From Gp6-AA40 sp050742535 (GTDB lineage Bacteria > Acidobacteriota > Vicinamibacteria > Vicinamibacterales > UBA2999): a stretch of 31,417 nucleotides of DNA. The stretch spans positions 1-31,417 of the forward strand of contig JBOGIQ010000027.1 in the NCBI GenBank assembly GCA_050742535.1. The letters run 5' to 3'. A program made the position numbers and the translations under genes. The notes below the pieces were generated by a model. The model was not told the origin of the DNA. It was given only the letters and a program-made list of their open reading frames with translations, and searched no databases. This document shows positions 8,853 to 16,011 of the stretch, in pieces (within the stretch, counting starts at the first letter, position 1; the number at the start of each line of letters is the position of its first letter).

Positions 8853-8918
8853 TGCAAAATGCAAAATTCAAAATGCAAACCGCGGCCATTTTGCATTTTG
8901 CATTTTGAATTCTGAATT
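8852..8918. repeat. A/T-rich inverted repeat between tsaD and yjbQ
   Basis: This 67-bp block is strikingly AT-rich in a GC-rich window. The left arm ATGCAAAATGCAAAAT (8852-8867) pairs perfectly with 8888-8903. In a second register AATTCAAAATGCAAA (8865-8879) pairs perfectly with 8897-8911. Both arms are built from the same TGCAAAAT/TTCAAAAT units, so the RNA could switch between two hairpins. It begins at the tsaD stop and ends 1 nt before the yjbQ ATG, leaving no room for an ordinary ribosome-binding site. It looks like an inserted dispersed repeat; copy number elsewhere cannot be judged from this window. Confidence 0.85.
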
Positions 8919-8919
8919 G

Positions 8920-9333
8920 ATGAAAACACTGACCGAATACCTCTGGTTCAACACGAAGAAGCGTCAGGAGTTCGTCCGCATCACCGACGAGGTCGCGGGG
9001 GCGGTGAAGAAGAGCGGCATCAGGGAGGGCATGGTGCTCGTGTCGGCCATGCACATCACCGCTGCGGTCTACGTCAACGACTGGGAGAGCGGGCTCATTC
9101 ACGACTTTCAGGAATGGCTCGAAAAGCTCGCTCCGGCGGGTCTGGACTACCGCCATCACCAGACGGGCGAGGATAACGCCGACGCCCACCTCAAACGGAC
9201 GCTGATGGGGCATCAGGTCATCCTGCCCATTACCGCCGGGAAGCTGGATCTCGGACCGTGGGAGCAGGTGTTCTACGCGGAGTTCGATGGCCAGCGGAAG
9301 AAGCGGGTGGTCGTGAAGGTGATGGGAGAATGA
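8920..9333 (+). CDS. yjbQ: YjbQ / UPF0047 family protein
   Basis: The 137-aa product belongs to the UPF0047/YjbQ family, small trimeric proteins. E. coli YjbQ can substitute weakly for thiamine-phosphate synthase, but the true role is not settled. Seen are the N-terminal FNTKKRQEFVRITDEV, the MHITAAVYVNDWESGL stretch, the HHQTGEDNADAHLKRTLMG segment with conserved His/Asp/Glu residues, and the C-terminal ELD-like LDLGPWEQVFYAEFDGQRKK. All fit the family and the length is normal. The ATG at 8920 is preferred over a TTG at 8905, because that TTG lies within the inverted repeat. No Shine-Dalgarno sequence is available. The Nudix gene follows after 6 nt, suggesting one transcript. No thiamine gene is nearby. 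Confidence 0.9.
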   Translation: MKTLTEYLWFNTKKRQEFVRITDEVAGAVKKSGIREGMVLVSAMHITAAVYVNDWESGLIHDFQEWLEKLAPAGLDYRHHQTGEDNADAHLKRTLMGHQVILPITAGKLDLGPWEQVFYAEFDGQRKKRVVVKVMGE

Positions 9334-9339
9334 CGCCGC

Positions 9340-9795
9340 GTGACGGACAGGCGTAAGTACCCCGATCGGCCGTACGTCGGCGTTGGCGCCGTCATCCTTC
9401 AGGATGGCAAGGTGCTGATTGTCAAACGCAAGTACGATCCGCTGGCCGGCCAGTGGAGCCTGCCCGGCGGCGGCGTCGAGCTGGGCGAGACGCTCGAGGA
9501 CTCGGTCGTGCGCGAGATGCTCGAGGAGACGGGGCTGGACATCGAAGTTGGGCCGGTGATCGAGGTCTTCGATCGAATCACGCGCGACAGCAACGGTGAC
9601 GTGAAGTACCACTTCGTCCTCGTTGACTACTTGTGCTGGCCGGTCGGCGGGGAGTTGCAGGCCAGTTCCGACGTCGAGGAGGCGCGGTTCGTCGAGCCGG
9701 CCGACCTTCCGCAATACAACCTCACGCGGAAGGCGAATCAGGTGATTGAACGCGCGCTCGAGCTCGATCAGCAGGCGCCGAGGCCGGTGCGGTAA
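9340..9795 (+). CDS. Nudix hydrolase
   Basis: A 151-aa Nudix-domain pyrophosphohydrolase that cleaves a nucleoside diphosphate linked to another group, with Mg2+. The Nudix box is complete: GGGVELGETLED followed by VVREMLEETGLD, matching G(5x)E(7x)REVxEExG. The start YVGVGAVILQDGKVLIVKRK is typical of ADP-ribose pyrophosphatase-like or dCTP/8-oxo-dGTP-like members; the substrate cannot be told apart from sequence alone. The start is GTG at 9340, 6 nt after the yjbQ stop. The TAA shares a base with the next ATG, so the HD gene is translationally coupled. Its position between yjbQ and an HD hydrolase gives no specific substrate clue. Confidence 0.93.
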   Translation: MTDRRKYPDRPYVGVGAVILQDGKVLIVKRKYDPLAGQWSLPGGGVELGETLEDSVVREMLEETGLDIEVGPVIEVFDRITRDSNGDVKYHFVLVDYLCWPVGGELQASSDVEEARFVEPADLPQYNLTRKANQVIERALELDQQAPRPVR

Positions 9796-10361
9796 TGCCA
9801 AGCCGGGCCGACGCGTGGCAGCTGCTGACCGAATGGACGGCCGGAGAGAGCCTGCGCAAGCACGCGCTGGCGGTCGAAGCGGCGGTGCGGGGGTATGCGC
9901 GGCAGGCCGGCGCAAACGAAGAGGAATGGGGTATCGTCGCGCTGCTCCATGATTTCGATTACGAACGGTATCCGACGGCTGCCGACCATCCGTTCCGCGG
10001 CTGCGAGGAACTGCGGCGGCGCGGATATCCCGAATGGGTCATGAAGGCGATCCTGTCGCATGCCAGCTATTCCGGCGTTCCGCGCGAGACACCGCTCGAA
10101 CACACGCTGTTCGCGTGCGATGAAATGGCGGGATTCGTCACCGCCGCCGCCCTGGTCCGCCCTACAAAAAGCGTGCTTGATCTGGAGGCGCCTTCGGTGA
10201 TCAAGAGGATGAAGGACAAGGCGTTCGCCCGCGCCGTCTCGCGCGACGACCTGCGCCTCGGGGCCGACGAGCTGAACCTGCCGCTCGACGCGCATGTGGC
10301 CAATGTCATCGCCTTTCTGCGCGAGCAGGCCGACACGCTCGGGCTGCGTGGAACTTTATGA
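9795..10361 (+). CDS. HD-domain phosphohydrolase-like protein
   Basis: A 188-aa protein with an HD fold. The metal-binding His is in SLRKHALAVEAAVRGYA, the HD doublet is in VALLHDFDYERYP, and HASYSG and a later Asp in FACDEMAGFVTA complete the pattern seen in HDIG-type phosphohydrolases. Cytoplasmic, with no membrane segment or signal peptide. Its ATG overlaps the Nudix stop by one base. The family has nucleotidase and phosphodiesterase members, so the substrate remains open. The coupled Nudix-HD pair could act on successive phosphorylated compounds, but this is inference only. It ends 31 nt before the ABC exporter genes and may share their transcript. Confidence 0.85.
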   Translation: MPSRADAWQLLTEWTAGESLRKHALAVEAAVRGYARQAGANEEEWGIVALLHDFDYERYPTAADHPFRGCEELRRRGYPEWVMKAILSHASYSGVPRETPLEHTLFACDEMAGFVTAAALVRPTKSVLDLEAPSVIKRMKDKAFARAVSRDDLRLGADELNLPLDAHVANVIAFLREQADTLGLRGTL

Positions 10362-10392
10362 CCGCAACCTCACGTATCCCCAACGGCTACCC

Positions 10393-11325
10393 GTGAATCC
10401 AGTCGTCAAGCTCGATCGCGTGACCGTTCGCTACGGCCGCCAGCAGGCGCTGCGCGACGTCTCCGCCTCCTTCCCGTCCGGCGCCGTCGGCCTCCTCGGC
10501 CCGAACGGGGCGGGGAAGAGCACGATGCTGCGATCGCTGCTCGGCTTCATCGTGCCCGAGCAGGGCGAGATGCGTGTCCTCGATCGCGACGTCAAGCACT
10601 CGGCGCTGGCGATACGGTCCCGTATCGGCTACATGCCGGAAAGCGACGCGCACATTCCCGGAATGAATGCGGTGTCGTTTGTCGCCTACTGCGGATCGCT
10701 CTCGGGGCTCCCGCACGCCGACGCGATGCAGCGCGCGCACGAAGTGCTCTACTACGTCGGCCTGGGCGAAGCGCGCTACCGGAACGTCGAAACCTATTCA
10801 ACCGGCATGAAGCAGCGGATCAAGCTGGCGCAGGCGCTGGTGCACGACCCGGATCTGCTGTTTCTCGACGAGCCGACCAACGGCATGGACCCCAAGGGCC
10901 GCGATGAGATGCTCGAGCTCATCCGGGATATCGCGCACAACAAGGGGCTCAGCCTGATTCTCTCGTCGCACCTGCTGCCGGACGTCGAATACACCTGCGA
11001 CTACGTCGTGGTGATGGACAAGGGCACGGTCGCGACCGAGGGGCCGATTGCGACGCTCAAGGGGCAGGGAGGACGCGTCTTCGAACTGCGGGTGAAGGGC
11101 GATGCGGCGGCATTCGTCCAGGTGCTGCACGCGGAAGGCCTCGAGTGTCATGAGACCGAGGAGGACACGATGCGCGTCTTCGTGCCGGGCGACGGGCTGG
11201 CAAACGGCAACGACGCGCGCCGGCTGTTTCATCTCGCCGCGTCGCACGGCATGCAGGTGCGGCATCTGCGGGCAAGTGTGCCGACGCTCGAGGATGTCTT
11301 CGCACGGGCAGTGGGAGAGAAGTAG
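10393..11325 (+). CDS. ABC transporter ATP-binding protein, first of two
   Basis: A 310-aa ATPase that powers an ABC-2 type exporter. Walker A is GPNGAGKST, the signature is YSTGMKQRIKLAQAL (a variant of LSGGQ common in ABC-2 exporters), Walker B is LLFLDEPTNGMD and the switch His is in ILSSHLLPDVE. A C-terminal regulatory-like extension of about 80 residues follows. The start is set at GTG 10393 (MNPVVKLDRVTVRYG). The frame is open further back to 10294, but that part overlaps the HD gene and is not ABC-like. The permease starts 2 nt after the stop. The pattern resembles drug, antibiotic or lipid exporters of the CcmA/NatA group; the cargo is unknown. Confidence 0.92.
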   Translation: MNPVVKLDRVTVRYGRQQALRDVSASFPSGAVGLLGPNGAGKSTMLRSLLGFIVPEQGEMRVLDRDVKHSALAIRSRIGYMPESDAHIPGMNAVSFVAYCGSLSGLPHADAMQRAHEVLYYVGLGEARYRNVETYSTGMKQRIKLAQALVHDPDLLFLDEPTNGMDPKGRDEMLELIRDIAHNKGLSLILSSHLLPDVEYTCDYVVVMDKGTVATEGPIATLKGQGGRVFELRVKGDAAAFVQVLHAEGLECHETEEDTMRVFVPGDGLANGNDARRLFHLAASHGMQVRHLRASVPTLEDVFARAVGEK

Positions 11326-11327
11326 CG

Positions 11328-12170
11328 GTGCCTATCCACGATCAGGGATACCGGCGCTACGGCGGGCGGCGCGAGGCGCACGGCCGGACGTGGTGGGTGA
11401 TCACGCGCGCCGGCGTCATCGAACGGCTGCGCGAGCGGAAATTTCTGGGCCTGCTGCTGATTGCCTGGCTGCCGTTCCTCGTTCGCACCGTACAGCTCTA
11501 TATCGCGGCCAACTATCAGCAGACGGCGCAGTTCCTGGGGCCGACTCCCGGATTGTTCCGTGAGTTCCTCTCGCAGCAGGGCATTTTTGTCTTCTTCATC
11601 ACGATGTACGTGGGTGCCGGACTGATCGCCAACGATCGGCGCGCGAACGCCCTGCAGATCTATCTGTCCAAGCCGCTCACCCGCGTTGACTACGTTGTCG
11701 GCAAACTGGCGACGCTGCTGATCTTCCTGATCTTTGTCACGTGGGTCCCGGGCATTCTGCTGCTGCTGATGCAGATGATGTTTGCCGGGAACCTGACGTT
11801 CCTGAAAGCCAATCTGTTCCTGTTCCCGGCAATCACCGCCTACGCTGCCGTCGCAGTGACGATGGCCGCCTTTTCGATGCTGGCGCTCTCGTCGCTGTCC
11901 AAGAGCCGCCGGTTCGTCGCGGTGATGTACGCGGGGCTGATCTTCTTCACGGCGGCGATGTATCAGGCGCTGCGCGGCATCACCGGCAGCCGCGCCTGGG
12001 CGGTGATCTCGCCTGGGGACGTCCTCAACGTTTTCGCCGACGTGATCTTCCGGAACCAGAGTCCCCTGCCGATTCCATTCCTCGTGGCGTTGCTGGTCGT
12101 GGCGCTGCTGCTCGGCGCATCCGTCCTGGTGCTCGAGCGGCGTGTGCGCGGCGTGGAGGTGGTCACATGA
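11328..12170 (+). CDS. ABC-2 type permease, first of two
   Basis: A 280-aa integral membrane protein with about six predicted helices. These include GLLLIAWLPFLVRTVQLYI near residue 40, IFVFFITMYVGAGLIANDRR near 90, TLLIFLIFVTWVPGILLLL near 130, and a last helix FLVALLVVALLLGASVLVL before a basic tail. The cytoplasmic loop ANALQIYLSKPLTRVDYVVG matches the ABC-2 pattern LPVSR-like coupling segment. GTG start at 11328, 2 nt after the first ATPase gene; the end overlaps the second ATPase by 4 nt (ATGA). It most likely pairs with one or both ATPases in this cluster as half of an exporter. Confidence 0.9.
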   Translation: MPIHDQGYRRYGGRREAHGRTWWVITRAGVIERLRERKFLGLLLIAWLPFLVRTVQLYIAANYQQTAQFLGPTPGLFREFLSQQGIFVFFITMYVGAGLIANDRRANALQIYLSKPLTRVDYVVGKLATLLIFLIFVTWVPGILLLLMQMMFAGNLTFLKANLFLFPAITAYAAVAVTMAAFSMLALSSLSKSRRFVAVMYAGLIFFTAAMYQALRGITGSRAWAVISPGDVLNVFADVIFRNQSPLPIPFLVALLVVALLLGASVLVLERRVRGVEVVT

Positions 12171-13084
12171 TCGTGACCACCGAGCACCTGTCCAAGTGGT
12201 ACGGTCAGGTCTCCGGCCTCAACGACGTCACCGTCACCGTACCGTCCGGCATCACCGGCCTGCTCGGGCCGAACGGCGCGGGGAAGTCGACGTTCATGAA
12301 ACTGATCACGGGCCAGCTCAAGCCGAGCAAGGGTGCCGTGCACGTGCTCGGCGAGCCAATCTGGGGTCACCCGGCGCTCTACCAACGCATCGGTTTCTGC
12401 CCCGAGCAGGACGCGTTCTACGAGCGAATGACGGGCATCGACTGGGTGACGGCGCTGGTGCGGCTGAACGGGTTGTCTGCCGACGCCGCGCGCGTGGCGG
12501 CGGAGCGGGCGCTTGACGCGGTCGACCTGATGGACGCGGCGAACAAGAAGATCGGCGCCTACAGCAAGGGCATGCGGCAGCGCGTCAAGATGGCGCAGGC
12601 GATCGTGCACGATCCGGATCTGCTGATCCTCGACGAGCCGCTGTCCGGCATGGACCCGATCATGCGGCGGCGGACCATCCGGCAGATCAAGGACTGGGCT
12701 CGGGCCGGCAAGAGCATTATCGTGTCGAGTCACATCCTGCACGAGGTCGAGGCGATGACCTCAAACATCCTCCTGATCAACAACGGGAGGATTCTCGCCG
12801 AGGGCAACGTCCACCAGATTCGGGATCTCATCGACACACATCCGCATTCGGTGTTCATCCGCGTCGCCGATCCACGCGCGCTGGCGCGCACCCTCCTGGT
12901 AGAGGACGGCGTGATTAGCATGCGCTTCGAACCGGGCGCGCTCGTCGTCGAAACGGCGCGGCCCGATGCGTTTTACGCACGCGTCACGCAGATGGCGGCG
13001 TCCGGAGAGGTCGGCGTGATCGACGAGGTGACGTCGCCCGACGACAACCTGCAGGCCGTCTTCCAGTATCTGGTGAAGCAGTAA
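12167..13084 (+). CDS. ABC transporter ATP-binding protein, second of two
   Basis: A 305-aa ATPase paralogous to the one encoded from 10393. Walker A is GPNGAGKST, the signature YSKGMRQRVKMAQAI, Walker B LLILDEPLSGMD, and the H-loop VSSHILHEVE. The ATG at 12167 overlaps the permease stop and is preceded by GGAGGT at 12155-12160, a good ribosome-binding site. The frame is open upstream to 11741, but that part is a shadow of the permease gene. Two distinct ATPases alternating with two distinct permeases in one operon suggests either a heteromeric exporter or two co-regulated exporters. The last base of the stop overlaps the next start. Confidence 0.93.
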   Translation: MIVTTEHLSKWYGQVSGLNDVTVTVPSGITGLLGPNGAGKSTFMKLITGQLKPSKGAVHVLGEPIWGHPALYQRIGFCPEQDAFYERMTGIDWVTALVRLNGLSADAARVAAERALDAVDLMDAANKKIGAYSKGMRQRVKMAQAIVHDPDLLILDEPLSGMDPIMRRRTIRQIKDWARAGKSIIVSSHILHEVEAMTSNILLINNGRILAEGNVHQIRDLIDTHPHSVFIRVADPRALARTLLVEDGVISMRFEPGALVVETARPDAFYARVTQMAASGEVGVIDEVTSPDDNLQAVFQYLVKQ

Positions 13085-13947
13085 TGGGGGTTCAGGAGGT
13101 TCACGGGGTTCAGGAGGTTCACGGGGTGCAGAGGGGATCGTCACTGGCTGGCGCGGCGCGCATCTTCGACCTTTCGCTCGGCGAGCTGATCTGGTCCCGG
13201 CGGACGATCTTCATGGCGCTGATCGTCGGCGCACCGGTGCTCCTCGCCACAATCGCCCGCATCGTCCAGGCGAGCGGCGTGGCGCCGCTCCGCGTCAACG
13301 GTCAGGGTGTCGATCCGGCGAGCATCTTCGGGATGATCATCTGGGTGCTCTTCCTGCGGTTCATTGTCCCGGTACTTGGCGTCTTCTACGGCACCTCGCT
13401 CATCGCCGACGAAGTCGACGACAAGACGATCACCTATCTCTTTACGCGGCCGCTCCGCCGCGGGGCGGTCCTGCTCGGCAAGTACCTGGCGTATCTCGCG
13501 TGCACCACGCTCGTCGTGCTGCCGTCGGTGATGATCGTGTACTTCATGCTGGTGCCGCTCCGTGACGTTGCGAGAACCTTTCCGGCGCTTTTGACCGACC
13601 TCGGGCTGCTGTCGATCGGCATCGCCGTCTATGGTGCGGTCTTCACGATGGTGGGCGCATGGATGAAGCGGCCGCTGGTTGTGGGCCTGGTCTTTACGTT
13701 CGGCTGGGAGCAGTTCGCGATGCTGATGCCCGGCTACCTGCGGCGTTTCACGCTGGCGCACTACCTTCAGGCACTGGTGCCGCACGCCATGCCCGCGGAC
13801 GAAAGCGTGACGTCGCTGCTCCAGTCCGTCTTTGCCGAGTCGCCATCGGCGCCGCTGAGCCTGTTCGTCTTGATCGCGATCACGGTTCTGTCGCTCGCCT
13901 GGGCGATGCGTATCGTCGAGCGAAAGGAGTACGTACTCGAGCAATAA
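13084..13947 (+). CDS. ABC-2 type permease, second of two
   Basis: A membrane protein of 287 aa as given, or 273 aa if translation begins at the GTG at 13126. The body from SLAGAARIFDLSLGELIWSR onward has about six helices: TIFMALIVGAPVLLATIARI, IIWVLFLRFIVPVLGVFYG, TTLVVLPSVMIVYFMLV, LLSIGIAVYGAVFTMVG and a last one before MRIVERKEYVLEQ. DDKTITYLFTRPLRRGAVLL is the ABC-2 coupling segment. The first ~15 residues come from a tandem 18-bp repeat. The ATG at 13084 overlaps the ATPase stop by one base, whereas the GTG at 13126 has AGGAGG 8 nt upstream, supplied by the repeat; the GTG is therefore a serious alternative. It closes the exporter operon. Confidence 0.88.
   Translation: MGVQEVHGVQEVHGVQRGSSLAGAARIFDLSLGELIWSRRTIFMALIVGAPVLLATIARIVQASGVAPLRVNGQGVDPASIFGMIIWVLFLRFIVPVLGVFYGTSLIADEVDDKTITYLFTRPLRRGAVLLGKYLAYLACTTLVVLPSVMIVYFMLVPLRDVARTFPALLTDLGLLSIGIAVYGAVFTMVGAWMKRPLVVGLVFTFGWEQFAMLMPGYLRRFTLAHYLQALVPHAMPADESVTSLLQSVFAESPSAPLSLFVLIAITVLSLAWAMRIVERKEYVLEQ
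13085..13128 (+). repeat. 18-bp tandem repeat at the start of the second permease gene
   Basis: GGGGTTCAGGAGGTTCAC occurs twice in a row (13086-13121) with a third, degenerate beginning (GGGGTGCAGAGG). Each unit contains AGGAGG, a perfect Shine-Dalgarno core, at 13094-13099 and 13112-13117. It is read in frame as the HGVQEV repeat if translation starts at 13084. It is unlike the surrounding coding sequence and looks inserted. Confidence 0.8.
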
Positions 13948-13962
13948 CCGGGCTCAGAAGCC

Positions 13963-13991
13963 GTGGCTTCCGGCCTTCAGGCGGAAGCTAC
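13963..13991. repeat. REP-like palindrome, copy A
   Basis: GCTTCCGGCC, then a TTCA loop, then GGCGGAAGC, with one bulged G in the left arm. Flanking CTAC on the right is the reverse of the GTAG flank seen in other copies. It lies just after the exporter operon in a 135-bp gap (13948-14082) and could also act as a transcript-end stabiliser. There is no T-run. Confidence 0.7.
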
Positions 13992-14058
13992 GGGGCAGGG
14001 ATGGGTGGTTTTGTAAACTCCGCGCAACATCCCGGGAACACAGGCCCCAGCCGCCCCG

Positions 14059-14064
14059 TATAAT
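14059..14064 (+). promoter_or_regulatory. Consensus -10 box TATAAT
   Basis: A perfect TATAAT lies 18 nt before the ATG at 14083. No TTGACA-like -35 is found 16-18 nt upstream. A GGAG at 14073-14076 would be within the short leader. The end of one operon (13947) and the start of a separate gene make a promoter here likely. Confidence 0.55.
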
Positions 14065-14082
14065 CTGTCGTTGGAGTCCCAA

Positions 14083-15099
14083 ATGACCAGACGCACCCAG
14101 CGGTTCCTGTTCCTCGGCGTGGCTATTCTGGTGGTTGGCCTGGGAACGGGCCTTGTCGCCTCATACGTCGGTTTCCCGAATCTGGGGATCACCAGTGACG
14201 GGCCGGCCGAACTGGCCTACGTTCCGGTGGACGCCACCGCGGTTGCGTTTGCCAACGTTCGCGAGGTGATGGACTCAGAGGTGCGTCAGAAGCTCATCCA
14301 GCAGGTTGCCCCGGGAGATGGCGCCGACCAGTTCGAAGCGGAAACCGGCATCAATATCCAAACCGACGTGGATCGCCTGGTCGCCTCGATTAGCGGAAGC
14401 CCGGACCCGTCGAATCCTGCCGCCAGCCGGCCATTGCTCGTCGCGCGTGGACGGTTCGATACCGCCCGGATTGAGGCTGCCATCCGCGCCAAGGGCGGCG
14501 AAGTCGAGCAGTACAACAAGCAGCGTCTGATTACCTTCCAGAACGAGCTGGGCCTGTCGTTCGTTGAGCCGGACCTCGCGGTTGTCGGCTCGCCCGCGTC
14601 GGTCAAGAAAGCCATCGACACGAAGGCCTCCGGTAAGAACGTCACCGAGAACGCCGCCCTGATGGGCATGGTGAAGGACTTCGATGGCGGCAATGCCTGG
14701 GCAATTGCTCACGTCGAATCGATCGCGGCGGGAAGCGTCATTCCCCAGGAGATTCGCCAGCAGCTGCCACCGGTGACCTGGCTTGCCGTGAATGGCCGCA
14801 TCGACGACGGGATTCGCGCGATGGTTCGGGCCGAAGCCCGCGACGAAGCCGCGGCGACGAATCTGCGCGACGTTATCCGTGGATTGGTAGCGCTGGCGCG
14901 CTTGCAGACCAGCCAGCACCCCCAGCTTGGCGAGCTGGTCAACACGCTTGAACTGGGCGGTCAGGGCACGACCGTCACCCTCGGCTTCACGGTGCCGCCG
15001 GCTGTGATTGACCTCCTCGGCAAGATGCGGGAGCAAACGACGGCTCCCAGCGCGCCTGCAGCCGCCGCTCCGCGCCGCGCCCTGCCACCGACGTTATAA
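14083..15099 (+). CDS. Membrane-anchored protein of unknown function
   Basis: I do not recognise this 338-aa protein. The N-terminus has a short basic stretch MTRRTQR, then one hydrophobic helix FLFLGVAILVVGLGTGLVAS (residues 8-27), so it is probably anchored in the inner membrane with the bulk in the periplasm. The rest is mixed alpha/beta, with a recurring pattern of a VPxDATAVAFANVREV-type segment and later LLVARGRFDTARIEAAIRAKG and ADLAVVGSPASVKKAID-like parts. This resembles large conserved hypothetical proteins of Acidobacteria that score as DUF3352-like, an assignment I cannot confirm. The C-terminal 25 residues are Ala/Pro-rich and likely disordered. The ATG at 14083 has GGAG 6 nt upstream and is preferred to the TTG at 14071. 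Confidence 0.75.
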   Translation: MTRRTQRFLFLGVAILVVGLGTGLVASYVGFPNLGITSDGPAELAYVPVDATAVAFANVREVMDSEVRQKLIQQVAPGDGADQFEAETGINIQTDVDRLVASISGSPDPSNPAASRPLLVARGRFDTARIEAAIRAKGGEVEQYNKQRLITFQNELGLSFVEPDLAVVGSPASVKKAIDTKASGKNVTENAALMGMVKDFDGGNAWAIAHVESIAAGSVIPQEIRQQLPPVTWLAVNGRIDDGIRAMVRAEARDEAAATNLRDVIRGLVALARLQTSQHPQLGELVNTLELGGQGTTVTLGFTVPPAVIDLLGKMREQTTAPSAPAAAAPRRALPPTL

Positions 15100-15151
15100 A
15101 GAAGGCACTGTAAACGGGCCTTTCACGCCCGGCGTAAATTCGGCCAGTGGA

Positions 15152-15170
15152 GTCCGCCGTTCCGGCGGAC
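15152..15170. repeat. REP-like palindrome, copy B
   Basis: GTCCGCCG, a TTC loop, then CGGCGGAC: a perfect 8-bp stem. The core is the same GTCCGCC/GGCGGAC as other copies but the loop differs. It lies 13 nt before the gamma-glutamylcyclotransferase-like start codon, in an otherwise empty 84-bp gap. Confidence 0.75.
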
Positions 15171-15183
15171 CTGTATCCAAAGC

Positions 15184-15585
15184 GTGGCCGAATTGGTTTT
15201 TTTCTACGGGACGCTGATGACCCCGTTCAACCGGACCGGGCAAATGCGTCTGGATCAGCACCTTGCATTCGTCGGTCGCGGCACCATCCCCGCCGCGCTC
15301 TTCGACCTTGGCATCTACCCGGCGGCCGTGCCGGCGCCCGACAGCCGCGTCACCGGCGAGGTATACGAGCTCACCGACCCGTTTGCCGCGCTCCGCACCC
15401 TCGACGAGCTCGAAGGCTACCGGCCCGGCGACCCTGAGACCAGCCTGTACACCCGCACCAGGACACCTGTAGCCCTTGAAGACGGCACCACGGTGGAAGC
15501 GTGGGTCTATTTCTACAATGCGCCGCTCGGCCGCGCCGAACGCATCGAGTCGGGCGACTATCTCGAACACCTCAAAGTGCGTTGA
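15184..15585 (+). CDS. Gamma-glutamylcyclotransferase-like protein (AIG2/GGCT fold)
   Basis: A 133-aa cytoplasmic protein with the GGCT-like fold. Family enzymes release 5-oxoproline from gamma-glutamyl amines or peptides. The N-terminal substrate loop is LVFFYGTLM (residues 4-12), matching the YGSL/YGTL motif. The likely catalytic Glu is in RTLDELEGYRPGD. The strand VEAWVYFYN near the C-terminus is also typical. The start is GTG at 15184; there is no good Shine-Dalgarno sequence because the REP-like hairpin occupies the upstream region. No glutathione gene is nearby, so substrate is unassigned. Convergent with the PilZ gene. Confidence 0.9.
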   Translation: MAELVFFYGTLMTPFNRTGQMRLDQHLAFVGRGTIPAALFDLGIYPAAVPAPDSRVTGEVYELTDPFAALRTLDELEGYRPGDPETSLYTRTRTPVALEDGTTVEAWVYFYNAPLGRAERIESGDYLEHLKVR

Positions 15586-15588
15586 CAA

Positions 15589-15609
15589 TCCGGCCGAGGC
15601 CGGACTCTA
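15589..15609. repeat. REP-like palindrome, copy C, between convergent genes
   Basis: TCCGGC, a CGAG loop, then GCCGGA, followed by CTCTACG. The CTCTAC flank corresponds to the GTAGNG flank of the family in inverse orientation. It fills the 29-bp gap between two convergent stop codons and may serve as a bidirectional transcript end. Confidence 0.65.
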
Positions 15610-15614
15610 CGAAC

Positions 15615-15956
15615 CTAGACGCCCGAACGCTCCGCCTTGATCGCCTCGAGGAACTCCGCAATCACCGCGCGAATCCGGTCCGGCAGCTCGACGAACTCGA
15701 GGCCGGAGTAGTAGGTCACGACGTCCTGATCGACGTCGCTGATGCGCGAATGAACGACCCGCGCCTTGACGACGACCGGCTGCGACCGCAGCGTGAGCCG
15801 CATGTTATGCAATGAGTTGAGGTGAAGCGGGAATCGCGTTTCGACGCCCAGTCCCTTGACGCTCAGCTGCGTGACGGCCATCGGTTCGAACACCATGACT
15901 TCGCCAACGAGCTGACCCAGCATCGGCACGCGCTCGTACTCACGCTGTTTTGTCAT
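15615..15956 (-). CDS. PilZ-domain protein
   Basis: A 113-aa single-domain protein of the PilZ type, a fold that binds cyclic di-GMP in many members. The N-terminal REYER (residues 5-9) fits the RxxxR arginine pair. The second motif, normally D/NxSxxG, reads QLSVKG here, so the first acidic or amide residue is replaced by Gln; binding is plausible but not assured. The rest forms the expected beta-barrel followed by a C-terminal helix (RIRAVIAEFLEAIKAE). A TATAAA lies 14 nt upstream of the ATG with no Shine-Dalgarno sequence. The neighbouring receiver-like gene is on the same strand, 103 bp upstream, separated by two hairpins. A role in motility or surface behaviour is possible but not shown. 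Confidence 0.85.
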   Translation of the reverse strand: MTKQREYERVPMLGQLVGEVMVFEPMAVTQLSVKGLGVETRFPLHLNSLHNMRLTLRSQPVVVKARVVHSRISDVDQDVVTYYSGLEFVELPDRIRAVIAEFLEAIKAERSGV

Positions 15957-15970
15957 GGGGTGCTGTGGGG

Positions 15971-15976
15971 TTTATA
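15971..15976 (-). promoter_or_regulatory. -10-like TATAAA upstream of the PilZ gene
   Basis: On the minus strand TATAAA ends 14 nt before the PilZ ATG. No -35 and no ribosome-binding site are evident; the two hairpins at 15990-16051 lie immediately upstream. Confidence 0.35.
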
Positions 15977-15989
15977 CCGTACAAACGAT

Positions 15990-16011
15990 GGGGCGGCCCG
16001 AAGGCCGCCCC
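15990..16011 (-). terminator. Strong hairpin with TTCG loop, possible terminator
   Basis: On the minus strand GGGGCGGCC-TTCG-GGCCGCCCC: a 9-bp perfect stem closed by the extra-stable C(UUCG)G tetraloop. There is no T-run behind it, so it may stop transcription only with Rho, or protect the end of the upstream receiver-like mRNA. Confidence 0.5.

Noticed and set aside
8852..8919. Thiamine riboswitch before yjbQ
   Set aside because: The gap is only 67 nt of AT-rich repeat and lacks the conserved thiamine-box sequence. The thiamine link of YjbQ is itself weak.
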